A stretch of 53,534 bases of DNA from Micromonospora sp. H61 (GCF_018070325.1 NZ_JAGPXY010000044.1:1-53534), one strand, 5' to 3'; positions 7,501 to 18,022 are shown, counted from the first letter of the stretch. A program made the numbers and translations. Notes: a model not told the origin generated them from the sequence alone.

Positions 7501-8432
7501 GCCGGGACGGCGGTGCCGCGGGCCACCGAGGCGACCGCGATCCGCGCGGCCAGGTCGGCGTTGCGCAGGATGATCCGCACGTTCACCGCCAGGCTGGCGC
7601 CCTCGGTTGCCGAGTGGAAGTGCGCGAGCAGGTACGGCGTGACGGCCTTTCCGGTGATCCCGTCCCGCTCCAGCAGGGCCAGGCCCTCGGTGAGAGTCCG
7701 GTCGTGCAGCTCCGGGTCGAGCTGCTCGTCGACCGGCAGCGGGTTCGCGATGAGCAGCCCGCCGGTGTGCACGGCGTGCTCGTCCCGGGCGGCGAGCACT
7801 GCGGCGACCTGCTCCGGCGAGTCCACCGACCAGTCCAGGTCGAAGCCGGCGTCGGTCAGGTAGAAGCCGGGGAACCGGCGGGTGCGGTAACCGACCACAG
7901 CGACCCCGAGGGTCTCCAGGCGCTCCAGCGTCGCGCCCACGTCGAGGATCGACTTGACCCCGGCGCAGACCACCGCGATCGGGGTCTGCGCCAGGGTGAC
8001 CAGGTCCGCCGACTCGTCGAAGGTGTGCGCGGCCTCCCGGTGCACCCCACCCAGCCCACCGGTGGCGAACACGCCGATGCCGGCGGCGGCGGCCACCGCG
8101 CTGGTCGCGGCCACCGTGGTCGCGCCGTCCGCGCCGGTCGCGGCGGCCACCGCGAGGTCGCGGACGGAGAGCTTGGTCACGCCGTCGACAGTGGCCAGCC
8201 GGGTCAGCTGGGCGTCGTCCAGGCCGACCACCAGCTCACCGGCGATCATGCCGATCGTCGCCGGAACGGCCCCGGCGTCCCGAACCGTCCGCTCGATCTC
8301 CCTGGCCACGCGTAGGTTCTCCGGTCGGGGCAGGCCGTGCGAGACGATGGTGCTCTCCAGTGCGACGACGGGCCGGCCGTCGCGCAGGGCAACGGCGACC
8401 TCGGTGCCGTAGCTGATGTGAAAGTCAGTCAC
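7497..8432 (-). CDS. psuG: Pseudouridine-5'-phosphate glycosidase
   Basis: A 311-residue enzyme, the usual length for PsuG. It cleaves the C-C glycosidic bond of pseudouridine 5'-phosphate. Family motifs present are VALESTIVSHGLPRPEN (23-39), IGMIAGELVVGL, FATGGLGGVHR (122-131) and CAGVKSILDVGATLE (156-170), where the lysine (about K160) corresponds to the Schiff-base lysine of E. coli PsuG. An in-frame extension upstream to 8528 has no family similarity. The GTG at 8432 is chosen because homologous sequence starts there and TACGGT ends six bases before it, a leaderless arrangement. Confidence 0.93.
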   Translation of the reverse strand: MTDFHISYGTEVAVALRDGRPVVALESTIVSHGLPRPENLRVAREIERTVRDAGAVPATIGMIAGELVVGLDDAQLTRLATVDGVTKLSVRDLAVAAATGADGATTVAATSAVAAAAGIGVFATGGLGGVHREAAHTFDESADLVTLAQTPIAVVCAGVKSILDVGATLERLETLGVAVVGYRTRRFPGFYLTDAGFDLDWSVDSPEQVAAVLAARDEHAVHTGGLLIANPLPVDEQLDPELHDRTLTEGLALLERDGITGKAVTPYLLAHFHSATEGASLAVNVRIILRNADLAARIAVASVARGTAVPA

Positions 8433-8520
8433 ACGGGCACCGTACGGGGTGGGGCTTCGGCCGGCCTCAAGTGGACCCGGCCGTGATGACCTGCCAAACT
8501 TGTCGGTTGGAGGTGCAGAC

Positions 8521-8739
8521 GTGAGCACAGAGGTTCTCGAGCGTCCGGAGCTGAAGGACGCCGATACCGGTCCCGAGATGTTCCATTACGTCCGCAAGGA
8601 GAAGATCGCCGAGAGCGCCGTCATGGGCACTTTCGTCGTCGCTCTCTGCGGCGAGACCTTCCCGGTCACCAAGGCGGCCAAGCCGGGTTCGCCGGTCTGC
8701 CCCAAGTGCAAGGAGATCTACGACTCGTACCGTGAGTGA
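8521..8739 (+). CDS. DUF3039 zinc-ribbon-like protein
   Basis: A 72-residue acidic protein of the DUF3039 family: MFHYVRKEKIAESAVMG, then VALCGETFPV and VCPKCKEIYDSY. The three cysteines (one plus CxxC) suggest a zinc site. The GTG at 8521 follows TTGGAGGTGCAGAC, a good ribosome binding site; the ORF can be extended upstream but without similarity. Widely conserved in actinobacteria; function unknown. Confidence 0.87.
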   Translation: MSTEVLERPELKDADTGPEMFHYVRKEKIAESAVMGTFVVALCGETFPVTKAAKPGSPVCPKCKEIYDSYRE

Positions 8740-8743
8740 ACCT

Positions 8744-8761
8744 CGGCCGGTGCTCCGGCCG
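8744..8761 (+). terminator. Short GC hairpin after DUF3039 gene
   Basis: Arms CGGCCGG and CCGGCCG separated by TGCT, starting four bases after the stop codon. There is no U-run, so termination is possible but weakly supported. Confidence 0.3.
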
Positions 8762-8779
8762 GCGACGTAGCCTGCGGCG

Positions 8780-9442
8780 GTGACCACCTCCACCGCCCTG
8801 CTGCTCGCCGACCTGACCGGGGTGGCGGTGTTCGCCGCGTCCGGGGCCTCGGCGGCGGTGGCCAAGCGACTGGACCTGTTCGGCGTCGCGTTCGTCGGCT
8901 TCGTGGCCGCCCTCGGCGGTGGGATCTTCCGAGACCTGGTCATCGACGAGGTGCCGCCGCTGGCCTTCGCCGACTGGCGGTACGTGGCCACCGCCGCGAT
9001 CACCGCGCTCGCCGTCTTCTGGCTGCACCCGCAACTGGCCCGACTGCGCACCACAGTGCTGGTGCTGGACGCGGCCGGCCTGGCGCTGTTCACCGTCACC
9101 GGTACGCTCAAGGCGCTCGACGCCCGGGTGCCGGCCGTCGGGGCCTGCCTGATCGGCATGCTCACCGCCATCGGCGGCGGGCTCGGCCGCGACCTGCTCA
9201 CCGCCGAGATCCCGGTCGTGCTGCGCCGGGAGATCTACGCGCTGGCCGCGCTGGCCGGCTCGGTCCTGGTGGTGCTGCTGTACGTCACCGGGCAGACCGG
9301 GCCCGCGCCGCTCACCGCCGCCGCCGTCCTGGTCTTCGGGCTACGCCTGATCGCGCTGCGTCGACGCTGGTCCGCGCCGGTGGCCACGCTGCGCCCGCCC
9401 CGCGCCGACGGGGCGGATCCACGCACCGACCGGGAGTGGTGA
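8780..9442 (+). CDS. Trimeric intracellular cation channel (UPF0126/YadS) family protein
   Basis: A 220-residue membrane protein built from two similar halves, each with the glycine-rich signature: FVAALGGGIFRDLV (about 39-52) and MLTAIGGGLGRDLL (about 130-143). About seven hydrophobic helices are visible, followed by a basic, proline-rich tail. Prokaryotic TRIC proteins form potassium-permeable channels; the UPF0126 name is older. The GTG at 8780 has TAGCCT ending six bases upstream and no Shine-Dalgarno sequence, so translation is probably leaderless. Confidence 0.88.
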   Translation: MTTSTALLLADLTGVAVFAASGASAAVAKRLDLFGVAFVGFVAALGGGIFRDLVIDEVPPLAFADWRYVATAAITALAVFWLHPQLARLRTTVLVLDAAGLALFTVTGTLKALDARVPAVGACLIGMLTAIGGGLGRDLLTAEIPVVLRREIYALAALAGSVLVVLLYVTGQTGPAPLTAAAVLVFGLRLIALRRRWSAPVATLRPPRADGADPRTDREW

Positions 9443-9633
9443 GACGGGTCGGGCCGCCGCTCGTTCGGGTGCGGGATTGTGACCAGCGTGGCGTCGCCTG
9501 GGCCCGGCGGCCCGTGCTGGTTATGCTGAGTCGGCCTTCGCGGCAGCTTCTGCGCGGAGGCGTTTTCATGGGCGGCGGATCCTCGTGGCCCTCGCCCGGG
9601 GTCCGCCATCGTGCGGTCGGAGAGGAGCTTCGC

Positions 9634-11367
9634 GTGGCAGCCCGGACGCCGGTGCTCGAGACGTTCCCGGCGCTACGCGCCTGGCAGCGCAAGGCGCTGG
9701 TGGAGTACCTGCGTCGCCGTAGTGAGGACTTCACAGCGGTCGCCACGCCCGGCGCCGGCAAGACCACCTTCGCCCTGCGGATCGCGGCCGAGCTGCTCGG
9801 CGACGGCACCGTGGAGGCCGTCACCGTGGTCGCGCCGACCGAGCACCTGAAGAACCAGTGGGCCGACGCCGCGGCCCGGGTGGGCATCCAACTCGACGCC
9901 GCCTTCCGCAACGCCGACCTGCACTCCGCTGCCGACTTCCACGGCGCGGTGGTCACCTACGCACAGGTGGGGATGGCACCGCAGGTGCACCGGCGACGCA
10001 CCATGACCCGACGCACCCTGGTCATCCTCGACGAGATCCACCACGCCGGCGACTCCCGGTCCTGGGGCGACGGGGTGAAGAACGCCTTCGAACCCGCCGT
10101 ACGCCGGCTGATGCTCACCGGGACGCCGTTCCGCTCCGACGACAACCCGATCCCGTTCGTCAGCTACGAGCGGGGCGGGGACGGGCTGCTGCGCTCCCGC
10201 GCCGACTCGGTGTACGGCTACTCCGACGCGCTGCGCGACGGGGTGGTCCGGCCGGTGCTCTTCCTGGCGTACTCCGGGGAGACCCGCTGGCGTACCAACG
10301 CGGGGGAGGAGCTGGCGGCCCGGCTGGGTGAGCCGATGACCCAGGACCTGGTGGCCCAGGCATGGCGTACCGCCCTGGACCCGGCCGGCGACTGGATGCC
10401 ACAGGTGCTGCGGGCCGCCGACGCCCGACTCACAGTGCTGCGCAACGCGGGCATGGCCGACGCCGGTGGTCTGATCATCGCCACCGACCAGCAGACCGCC
10501 CGCTCGTACGCCAAGCTGATCGAGCAGGTGACCGGCGAGAAGGCCGCCGTGGTGCTCTCCGACGACCAGGGCGCGTCCGCCCGGATCGCGACGTTCGCGG
10601 CGTCCGACCAGCGGTGGTTGGTAGCGGTGCGGATGGTGTCCGAGGGGGTCGACATCCCCCGACTGGCGGTCGGGGTCTACGCCACCAGCGCCAGCACGCC
10701 GCTCTACTTCGCCCAGGCGATCGGCCGGTTCGTGCGGGCCCGCCGGCCCGGGGAGACCGCGTCGGTGTTCCTGCCCAGCGTGCCGCACCTGCTCGGGTTG
10801 GCCAGCGAGATGGAGACCGAGCGCGACCACGTACTCGGTAAACCCAAGGAAGCCGACGGTTTCGACGACGACCTGTTGGAACGCGCGCAGCGCGACGACC
10901 AGGCCAGCGGGGAACTGGAGAAGCGGTTCGCGGCGCTCTCGGCCACCGCCGAGCTGGACCAGGTGATCTTCGACGGCGCGTCGTTCGGCACCGCGGCCCA
11001 GGCCGGCACCCCCGAGGAAGAGGAATACCTCGGCCTGCCCGGTCTGCTCACCGCCGACCAGGTCTCGCTGCTGCTGACCAAGCGGCAGGCCGCACAGCTC
11101 GCCGCCCAACGCCGTCGTACGGCCGACGGGGCCGCTCAGCCGGCCGCTGCGGCCACGGCAGCGCCACCCGCACCCATGAGCGCCGCCCAGCGTCGCGTGG
11201 CGCTACGGCGCCAACTGAACGCTCTGGTGGCCGCCCGACACCACCGAACCGGTCAGCCGCACGGCAAGATCCATGCCGAGCTGCGCCGGCTCTGCGGCGG
11301 CCCGCCGAGCGCCCAGGCCACCATCGAGCAGCTTGAGGAACGCATCGCCACCGTGCAGACCCTCTAG
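9634..11367 (+). CDS. XPB-like superfamily 2 DNA helicase
   Basis: A 577-residue DEAD/DEAH helicase. An N-terminal LRAWQRKAL element is followed by Walker A ATPGAGKTTF (37-46), motif II LDEIHHAG (132-139), motif III LTGTPFRSD (161-169), and in the second RecA domain MVSEGVDIPRLAVGVY and QAIGRFVRARR (motif VI). The C-terminal 150 residues are alanine-rich and end in a probable helical domain. The GTG at 9634 is chosen for AGAGGAG nine bases upstream; the open frame runs further back without similarity. It is probably a DNA repair or nucleic-acid remodelling helicase; the precise role is unknown. Confidence 0.85.
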   Translation: MAARTPVLETFPALRAWQRKALVEYLRRRSEDFTAVATPGAGKTTFALRIAAELLGDGTVEAVTVVAPTEHLKNQWADAAARVGIQLDAAFRNADLHSAADFHGAVVTYAQVGMAPQVHRRRTMTRRTLVILDEIHHAGDSRSWGDGVKNAFEPAVRRLMLTGTPFRSDDNPIPFVSYERGGDGLLRSRADSVYGYSDALRDGVVRPVLFLAYSGETRWRTNAGEELAARLGEPMTQDLVAQAWRTALDPAGDWMPQVLRAADARLTVLRNAGMADAGGLIIATDQQTARSYAKLIEQVTGEKAAVVLSDDQGASARIATFAASDQRWLVAVRMVSEGVDIPRLAVGVYATSASTPLYFAQAIGRFVRARRPGETASVFLPSVPHLLGLASEMETERDHVLGKPKEADGFDDDLLERAQRDDQASGELEKRFAALSATAELDQVIFDGASFGTAAQAGTPEEEEYLGLPGLLTADQVSLLLTKRQAAQLAAQRRRTADGAAQPAAAATAAPPAPMSAAQRRVALRRQLNALVAARHHRTGQPHGKIHAELRRLCGGPPSAQATIEQLEERIATVQTL

Positions 11368-11460
11368 ACCGTCTCCGGCGGGTCGGAGGCAGCAACATCA
11401 GGGGAAGTTGCTCGGATCTTTGCGCGGGGCGCGGGCGCGGGGGAGTCCAGACAGAAAGAG

Positions 11461-11495
11461 CTGACCGGAGGCACCCTCGGGGTGCCTCCGGTCAG
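11461..11495. terminator. Strong bidirectional terminator hairpin
   Basis: A perfect 16-base inverted repeat, CTGACCGGAGGCACCC (11461-11476) and its complement (11480-11495), with loop TCG. On the minus strand it is followed by CTCTTTCTG, so it should end the DUF7455 transcript; on the plus strand it lies about 94 bases after the helicase stop. Confidence 0.75.
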
Positions 11496-11513
11496 CTATG
11501 TCGGTTTGCGGAT

Positions 11514-11747
11514 CTAGTTCGCCATCAGATCGGCGCCACGCCAGCTGAAATCGGGCTCCGTCGCGAACCGCTCGGTGATCTTTACAAGATCCTCCGCGTA
11601 CTTGTTCGCGTGGTGCCCGCAGAACACCAACTCGCTCCCACCCGTGAGAGTGATCCGGAGCTTCCCGGCAGCATTGCAGCGGTCGCACCGTTCATCGGCG
11701 GCTGGGGGAGCCGCCGTCACGGGCGGCGGCGTGAGGGTCGGGGTCAT
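11514..11747 (-). CDS. DUF7455-like small zinc-ribbon protein
   Basis: A 77-residue protein with CDRCNAAG and FCGHHANKY, a CxxC...CxxH zinc-ribbon layout typical of the small DUF7455-type proteins found next to hrdB/sigA in actinobacteria. A proline/threonine-rich N-terminus precedes it. The ATG at 11747 is chosen over an upstream in-frame ATG at 11780 because GAGGAGGAAG lies directly before it at proper spacing. Function unknown. It lies just downstream of the principal sigma factor gene, on the same strand. Confidence 0.82.
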   Translation of the reverse strand: MTPTLTPPPVTAAPPAADERCDRCNAAGKLRITLTGGSELVFCGHHANKYAEDLVKITERFATEPDFSWRGADLMAN

Positions 11748-11934
11748 CGCCTTCCTCCTCTGGTCGTCACCGATGAACAATCTCTTCGGTCGTTGCTCAC
11801 CTATCGTGCAACACCCTTACTAGGCACTGCCTTCCCTGTGTGCCCGCGGGGGACCGAGGTCACACCTGGAAGGGACAGTGTGCCGTGCACCAAGGGTGCC
11901 ACGTCAACGATCACATTCGTGCATCCGGACGATC

Positions 11935-11961
11935 ACCATCTGGTGTTGCACACCAGGTGGT
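11935..11961. terminator. Candidate terminator downstream of the sigma gene
   Basis: ACCATCTGGTG and CACCAGGTGGT pair over 11 bases with one imperfect pair around the loop TTGCA, 32 bases beyond the sigma factor stop. No U-run on the minus strand. Confidence 0.35.
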
Positions 11962-11992
11962 CAAAACGACACGTTCGGTTGACGAAACCCGC

Positions 11993-13603
<1,611 letters not shown>

Positions 13604-14257
13604 GAATGACCTTCCGGAGGCGAAGAGCGGGCACGGCGGGTTCGTCCAGCGCAGCGAGGGTTACCGTGCCGGGCGATGTGGTTGAGGGACCCTCGTGTCA
13701 CGGTCCGGCCGGTGGTCGGCGGTCCGTGCCGCGTGGGCAGGGGTGAATTGTAACGCCGTCTGCGGCGATCATCCTGCTCCGCACCGCGTACCGCCGGTGG
13801 GGACCGTCGGTGGGGCGGAGATATGGGCTTCGCGCTAATGATAGCCGCGTGGCCGGCGAAGGGCTTCCGTCGTCGAGGCCGGTGGCGCGCCGAACGTGTC
13901 CGAACTGCCGTTTGAGCAGGCAGTACGAGGTCAACATGGCGATTGCGAGGGTGCGCGTGTGGATCACCGAGGTCGCTGTCGGTCCGGCCGGTGGCGTCCC
14001 CACCAGGTCGCGGTTGGGCAACGGTTGTGAGCCGAGCATGGACGGGGCGGTAAGCACTTAAGCGACATTACCAACCGAAAGGGGCATATTGGCGGAGGTC
14101 GGCCGCTCAGGCCGCCAGGGCGGTGCGGGCGCGCCCACCTCGCAGCGGATCCCAGGCGCCAAAGATCCTGCTCTGGTGCCGTCGGGCGGCGTCGGGAACG
14201 ATGATCTTCGGTAGTTTCACCCACCCACATGCGCCCAGTTGCGGAAAGAGGCGAATC
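13604..14257. other. 654-base gap between sigA and suhB, no gene recognised
   Basis: A divergent intergenic region. Several short open frames exist but none has a ribosome binding site with recognisable protein content. AT-richer pockets include TATCAT on the minus strand (13838-13843), a candidate -10 for sigA, and TAGTTT about 40 bases before suhB on the plus strand. M. tuberculosis has ppgK at the equivalent place (from memory); nothing like a polyphosphate glucokinase is visible here. Confidence 0.6.
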
Positions 14258-15076
14258 ATGACCAACTCGGCCACGACACCGTCGGAGCTGCTGACCATCG
14301 CGGTGGAGGTGGCTCGGGACGCGGCGGACACCGCGTACCGGATGCGCGCCGAGGGGGTAGTCGTCGCCGCCACCAAGAGCACCGTCACCGACGTGGTCAC
14401 CGCCGCCGACCGGGCGGTCGAGCGACAGATCCTCGACGCGTTGGCCGCGCTGCGCCCGGACGACTCGGTGCTGGGCGAGGAGTACGGCGAGGGAGCTTCC
14501 GGCGCGACGCGCAGCGGTGTGCGCTGGATCGTCGACCCGATCGACGGCACTGTGAACTACCTGTACGGACTGCCGCACTCAGCGGTCTCGCTGGCCGCCG
14601 AGGTGGACGGGGTGGTGGTTGCCGGCGTGGTGCGCAACGTGAACACCGGAGAGCAGTGGACCGCCACAGCCGGCGGTGGGGCCTGGCGCGACGGTGTCCG
14701 GCTGCGTTGCTCCGGCGAGGTCGATCTGGGGCAGGCGCTGGTCGGCACCGGCTTCGGCTACGACGCCGGCCGTCGGGCGCACCAGGCGCAGGTGGTGGCC
14801 GGGCTGATCGCACACGTACGCGACATCCGCCGGCTCGGCGCCGCGGCGCTGGACCTCTGCCTGGTCGCCGAGGGGCGGCTCGACGCGTACTTCGAGAAGG
14901 GTCTTGCGGCCTGGGACCTGGCGGCTGGCGGGCTGGTGGCCGCCGAGGCGGGGGTTCGGGTCGCCGGCCTGGCCGGTCGACCGCCAGGGCCGGACCTGGT
15001 GGTCGCGGCCCCGCCCGCGCTCTTCGCGCCGCTGCACGACCGGTTGGCCGCGCTGGACGCCGCCGGCGGTCCCTGA
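14258..15076 (+). CDS. suhB: Inositol monophosphatase family protein (SuhB)
   Basis: A 272-residue metal-dependent phosphatase. Signature motifs are TDVVTAADRAVE (44-55), the metal-binding GEE (73-75), WIVDPIDGTVNYLYG (90-104; D93 and D96 metal ligands) and AAWDLAAG in the C-terminal half. It should hydrolyse myo-inositol 1-phosphate or a related phosphate, a step needed for inositol lipids and mycothiol in actinobacteria. The ATG at 14258 has AAAGAGG seven bases upstream; the frame extends to 14123 without similarity. Position next to sigA supports the SuhB name. Confidence 0.93.
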   Translation: MTNSATTPSELLTIAVEVARDAADTAYRMRAEGVVVAATKSTVTDVVTAADRAVERQILDALAALRPDDSVLGEEYGEGASGATRSGVRWIVDPIDGTVNYLYGLPHSAVSLAAEVDGVVVAGVVRNVNTGEQWTATAGGGAWRDGVRLRCSGEVDLGQALVGTGFGYDAGRRAHQAQVVAGLIAHVRDIRRLGAAALDLCLVAEGRLDAYFEKGLAAWDLAAGGLVAAEAGVRVAGLAGRPPGPDLVVAAPPALFAPLHDRLAALDAAGGP

Positions 15077-15199
15077 CCGGCGGACCAGGTCGGCCGGCTC
15101 TGAGCGACCGGCTCCGGCCTCTTGAGTGGCCGGCTCCAACCGGTGGGGCCAGGTCGGTGCCGGTCGCCGACCGGGCGCTGCGGCGGGCCGGTTACGCAG

Positions 15200-15727
15200 T
15201 CACTTGGCGGGTGGGGACGGGCAGGAGCCCTTGGGAGCCTCCGGCGGACCCGAGTCGCCGAGTGACTGGTTGACCTCGGTCGTGGTGGCGAGCTGCTGGA
15301 AGTTGTTGCCCAGTACGACGTCCACGGTGTCGTCGGTGCGCTTCGGGTCGTAGCCCGGGGTGGCGTTGTTGAGGAAGTATGCCTGGAGCAGGTGCGCGGA
15401 CCCGACGCCCTTCGGGCCGTACCGCAGCACCGCGACGCTGTTGATCTTCTTCTCGTTCCCGGTCTTCTTGACCTGGAACTGTCGATTGCTGAACTCGTCG
15501 GCGACGGTGTGCGCGAGACCGGGCTGATCCGTGGCGTTGAACACGTTGATCTTGACGTCTTTGCGCTCGCGCAGGGTCAGATCCGCCAGCGGCCAGCCCT
15601 CGGGGCAACCCGCCGCGGTACCCACGTTGCCCTGGCTGTCGCGGACCACGGCCACGACGACGAAGACCAGGGCGATGATCGCCAGCAGGCCGACGACGAC
15701 GAGTGCTCGCACGCGCGCAAAACTCAT
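15200..15727 (-). CDS. LytR C-terminal domain membrane protein (Cei-like)
   Basis: A 175-residue protein. One N-terminal membrane helix (about residues 8-28) anchors an external LytR_C domain: KINVFNATDQPGLAHTVADE, then QFQVKKTGNEKK and VAVLRYGP, ending in a proline-rich tail. In M. tuberculosis the homologue at the same chromosomal place (Rv2700, Cei) supports cell-envelope integrity; that role is inferred here from synteny. ATG start at 15727. Two cysteines outside the membrane, near residues 41 and 169, could form a disulphide. Confidence 0.85.
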   Translation of the reverse strand: MSFARVRALVVVGLLAIIALVFVVVAVVRDSQGNVGTAAGCPEGWPLADLTLRERKDVKINVFNATDQPGLAHTVADEFSNRQFQVKKTGNEKKINSVAVLRYGPKGVGSAHLLQAYFLNNATPGYDPKRTDDTVDVVLGNNFQQLATTTEVNQSLGDSGPPEAPKGSCPSPPAK

Positions 15728-16144
15728 CAGGGCACTCCCCGGACTTCAGTGGGTGGTGGCGGCCAGGAACGATCGCTCAGGCCGCCGGCCGTCGAATACG
15801 CCGCTGAGGTTAACGGTTGTCCGGCCGTCGCGTGGAAACAGCCCGACATGCCGGCGCGCCGACCGCGAACCGGGTACTACTACCCCTATCTTCGTGTCGC
15901 CTGAATCACATTGGGAACAACTTCGCGTGCGGGGGCGTACATCTCAGCCGCAAGGGCGGTATACATGCCTCGCCCAAGGGGGGGTAAGGTTCCGCGCTCG
16001 CAGGGGAGTCGCCCCGGCGAGCTCGACCCGTTCGGTCCTCGGGTCGGGTGCCCGACACAAGTGGTGGCCGGCCAGCGGAACCGAAACAGCGTCGTCCGGC
16101 GTTACAACCGGAAGCGACAACATCGATATGGGAGAGTGAAACCG
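15728..16144. other. 417-base divergent promoter region, no gene recognised
   Basis: Lies between the Cei-like gene (minus) and the DUF4193 gene (plus). Candidate plus-strand -10 elements are TATACA at 15960-15965 and TACATC just upstream; there is no reliable -35. The open frames crossing it lack similarity, so I assign no gene. Confidence 0.5.
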
Positions 16145-16441
16145 ATGGCCACCGACTACGACGCCCCGCGTCGCGACGAGGTCGACCTCGGCGAGGACAG
16201 CCTGGAAGAGCTCAAGGCACGGCGCGTCGACTCACAGTCGGGCGCGGTGGACGTCGACGAGGCCGAGGTGGCCGAGAGCTTTGAGCTGCCCGGTGCCGAT
16301 CTGGCCGACGAGGAGCTCACGGTCAAGGTGCTTCCGATGCAGCAGGACGAGTTCCGGTGCGCCCGCTGCTTCCTGGTCCACCACCGTAGCCAGCTGGCGG
16401 TCGAGCGTAATGGCGAGCTGATCTGCCGCGAGTGCGTCTGA
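16145..16441 (+). CDS. DUF4193 zinc-ribbon protein
   Basis: A 98-residue acidic protein of the actinobacterial DUF4193 family. It opens MATDYDAPRRDE and ends with a zinc ribbon, CARCFLVHHRSQLA followed by ICRECV (two CxxC pairs). The ATG at 16145 is preceded by GGGAGAG. Conserved at this site in M. tuberculosis (Rv2699c). Function unknown; the two CxxC pairs suggest protein or nucleic acid binding. Confidence 0.9.
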   Translation: MATDYDAPRRDEVDLGEDSLEELKARRVDSQSGAVDVDEAEVAESFELPGADLADEELTVKVLPMQQDEFRCARCFLVHHRSQLAVERNGELICRECV

Positions 16442-16452
16442 CAACCACAACA

Positions 16453-16495
16453 ACACCGGCGGCGGCCTCCTGAACGGGGTCGCCGCTGCCGGTGT
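16453..16495 (+). terminator. Hairpin after DUF4193 gene
   Basis: Fourteen-base arms ACACCGGCGGCGGC and GCCGCTGCCGGTGT (one G-U pair) with a 15-base loop, starting 12 bases after the stop. No U-run. Confidence 0.5.
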
Positions 16496-16560
16496 AGGCA
16501 TGCGGCAGCGGTGGGTACCTGCTTGACTCGTAGCGGGTAGCCACAGCACCGGGAGGTCCG

Positions 16561-17385
16561 ATGAGCGATCGAGGCGGCACCACCGATGGCGGCACGGACG
16601 GCCTTGGTGCCACCGGTGGCACGGACGACCTCGGTGCCACCGTCGCGGCGTTGACCGCGGACGACATCGCGCCGGCCCGACGCCGCCAACTGCTGACCCG
16701 GATGGTCGGGCAGGCCCGTGCGCGGGGCATCTCCGACCTGTTCAAGCCCCGTGCCGCCGTGCGATGGATGGTCGACGCCGTCGCCGAGATCGCCCCGCAC
16801 GTGCCGGTACGGGACCTGGACACGCTGCGCCAGCACTTCCCCGGCCTGGACGACGCCGCCCTGGCCGACCGGCTCATCCGCAACGCGTCGAGGACCACCG
16901 CCGCGATCGGCGCGGCCGGTGGGGGCGTCGCCGCCGTCGAGTGGACGGTGGCTCCGACCCTGCTCTCCGCGCCGGTGCTGCTCGCCGCCGAGACCGTGGC
17001 CGTGGTGGCGGTGGAGCTGAAACTCGTCGGCGAGCTGCACGAGATCCACGGCGTGGCACTACCGGCCGCCGGCAGCCAACGGGCGGTCGCGCTGGTGCAC
17101 TCCTGGGCCACTCAACGCGGTGTCAACCCGATGGTGCCCGGCGTGGGAGTGGGAGCGGTGCTCGGCACCGCCGCCCGCAAGGAGTTGCGGGACATGCTGC
17201 TGAGGCGTTTCGGTCGCAACCTCACCACACTCGGGCCGTTCCTGACCGGCGCGGCGGTGGCCAGCTTCCTCAACCGCCGGGCCACCCAGCAGATGGCCGA
17301 CCAGCTCCAGGTCGACCTGCGCCGGCGGGGCATCGCCCGGCCCGCGCCACCGGCGGCCCTCCCGGGCCCGCCGACCGGCACCTGA
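16561..17385 (+). CDS. Hypothetical membrane-associated protein
   Basis: A 274-residue protein I do not recognise. A glycine/threonine-rich N-terminus (1-30) is followed by basic helices (about 40-70). Two hydrophobic stretches follow, AAIGAAGGGVAAVEW and LLSAPVLLAAETVAVVAVEL (about 120-155), and another, PFLTGAAVASFL, lies near residue 235. It ends in a basic, proline-rich tail. The alternation of amphipathic and hydrophobic helices recalls EcsC-like proteins, but no signature convinces me. The ATG at 16561 directly follows GGGAGGTCCG. It stands between DUF4193 and DUF3093, where M. tuberculosis has no extra gene as far as I recall. Confidence 0.75.
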   Translation: MSDRGGTTDGGTDGLGATGGTDDLGATVAALTADDIAPARRRQLLTRMVGQARARGISDLFKPRAAVRWMVDAVAEIAPHVPVRDLDTLRQHFPGLDDAALADRLIRNASRTTAAIGAAGGGVAAVEWTVAPTLLSAPVLLAAETVAVVAVELKLVGELHEIHGVALPAAGSQRAVALVHSWATQRGVNPMVPGVGVGAVLGTAARKELRDMLLRRFGRNLTTLGPFLTGAAVASFLNRRATQQMADQLQVDLRRRGIARPAPPAALPGPPTGT

Positions 17386-17404
17386 GCGGGCCCTCGCCGG
17401 TGGG

Positions 17405-17932
17405 TCAGCCCGGCTCGCCGGCCGTCGGGTGGGTGGCCGCCAGGGCGTCCCGTGCGGTCAGCACCGCCTCGGCCAGCTCGACCGGGTGGCGGGTGCTCAC
17501 CACCCAGAACGGGGTCGGATCCGCGGGATCGTCGAGGATCACCTGCACCGCGCCGCCGATCCACGGTCGCTGCACCACGAAGGCGAGCGGGTCCGCGCCG
17601 ACGCCGAGCACCTCACGTCGGCCGGCCACGTCCAGCGGCACCACGTCGGCCACGAAACGGACCGGCAGGCGGGCGTCGTCCACCCGCAGCTCGGCGTCGG
17701 CCACCCCGATCCGGATCCGGCCCAGCCACCACAGCCCGACCGCGGTGAGCGGCACCAGCACGGCGAACGGCAGCCAGGTGCGGACGCCGGAGGCGCCCAT
17801 CCAGATCTCGACGGCCAGCAACGCGGCGGCCACCAGCCCGGCCAGCCACAGCCACCAGGGCAGATCCAGCCGCTCGGTGTACGCCGAGCGGGCGGCGGCC
17901 GGCGGCTGATCGGCGGACGGGGAGGGCGACAT
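17405..17932 (-). CDS. DUF3093 membrane protein
   Basis: A 175-residue protein with the DUF3093 pattern. YTERLDLPWWLWL leads into two close membrane helices (about 24-42 and 48-65), followed by a soluble domain containing VGADPLAFVVQRPWIGGAVQV and FWVVSTRHPVELAEAV. Homologous to Rv2698 by family and position; function unknown. The ATG at 17932 has AGGAG five bases upstream. A GTG two codons earlier (17938) has TACCCT ending seven bases before it and could serve as a leaderless start; the two differ by only two residues. Confidence 0.87.
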   Translation of the reverse strand: MSPSPSADQPPAAARSAYTERLDLPWWLWLAGLVAAALLAVEIWMGASGVRTWLPFAVLVPLTAVGLWWLGRIRIGVADAELRVDDARLPVRFVADVVPLDVAGRREVLGVGADPLAFVVQRPWIGGAVQVILDDPADPTPFWVVSTRHPVELAEAVLTARDALAATHPTAGEPG

Positions 17933-18022
17933 GCTCACTCCTGCGAGGGTACGGCGCACGGCGGCTCGACGAACCGGCAGGATGGCAGGGTCACCCCGCG
18001 AACCGGACGGAAGAGGGGACCC

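Noticed and set aside
13810..14061. Short plus-strand open frame between sigA and suhB
   Set aside because: No ribosome binding site, no similarity, and a composition like other shadow frames.
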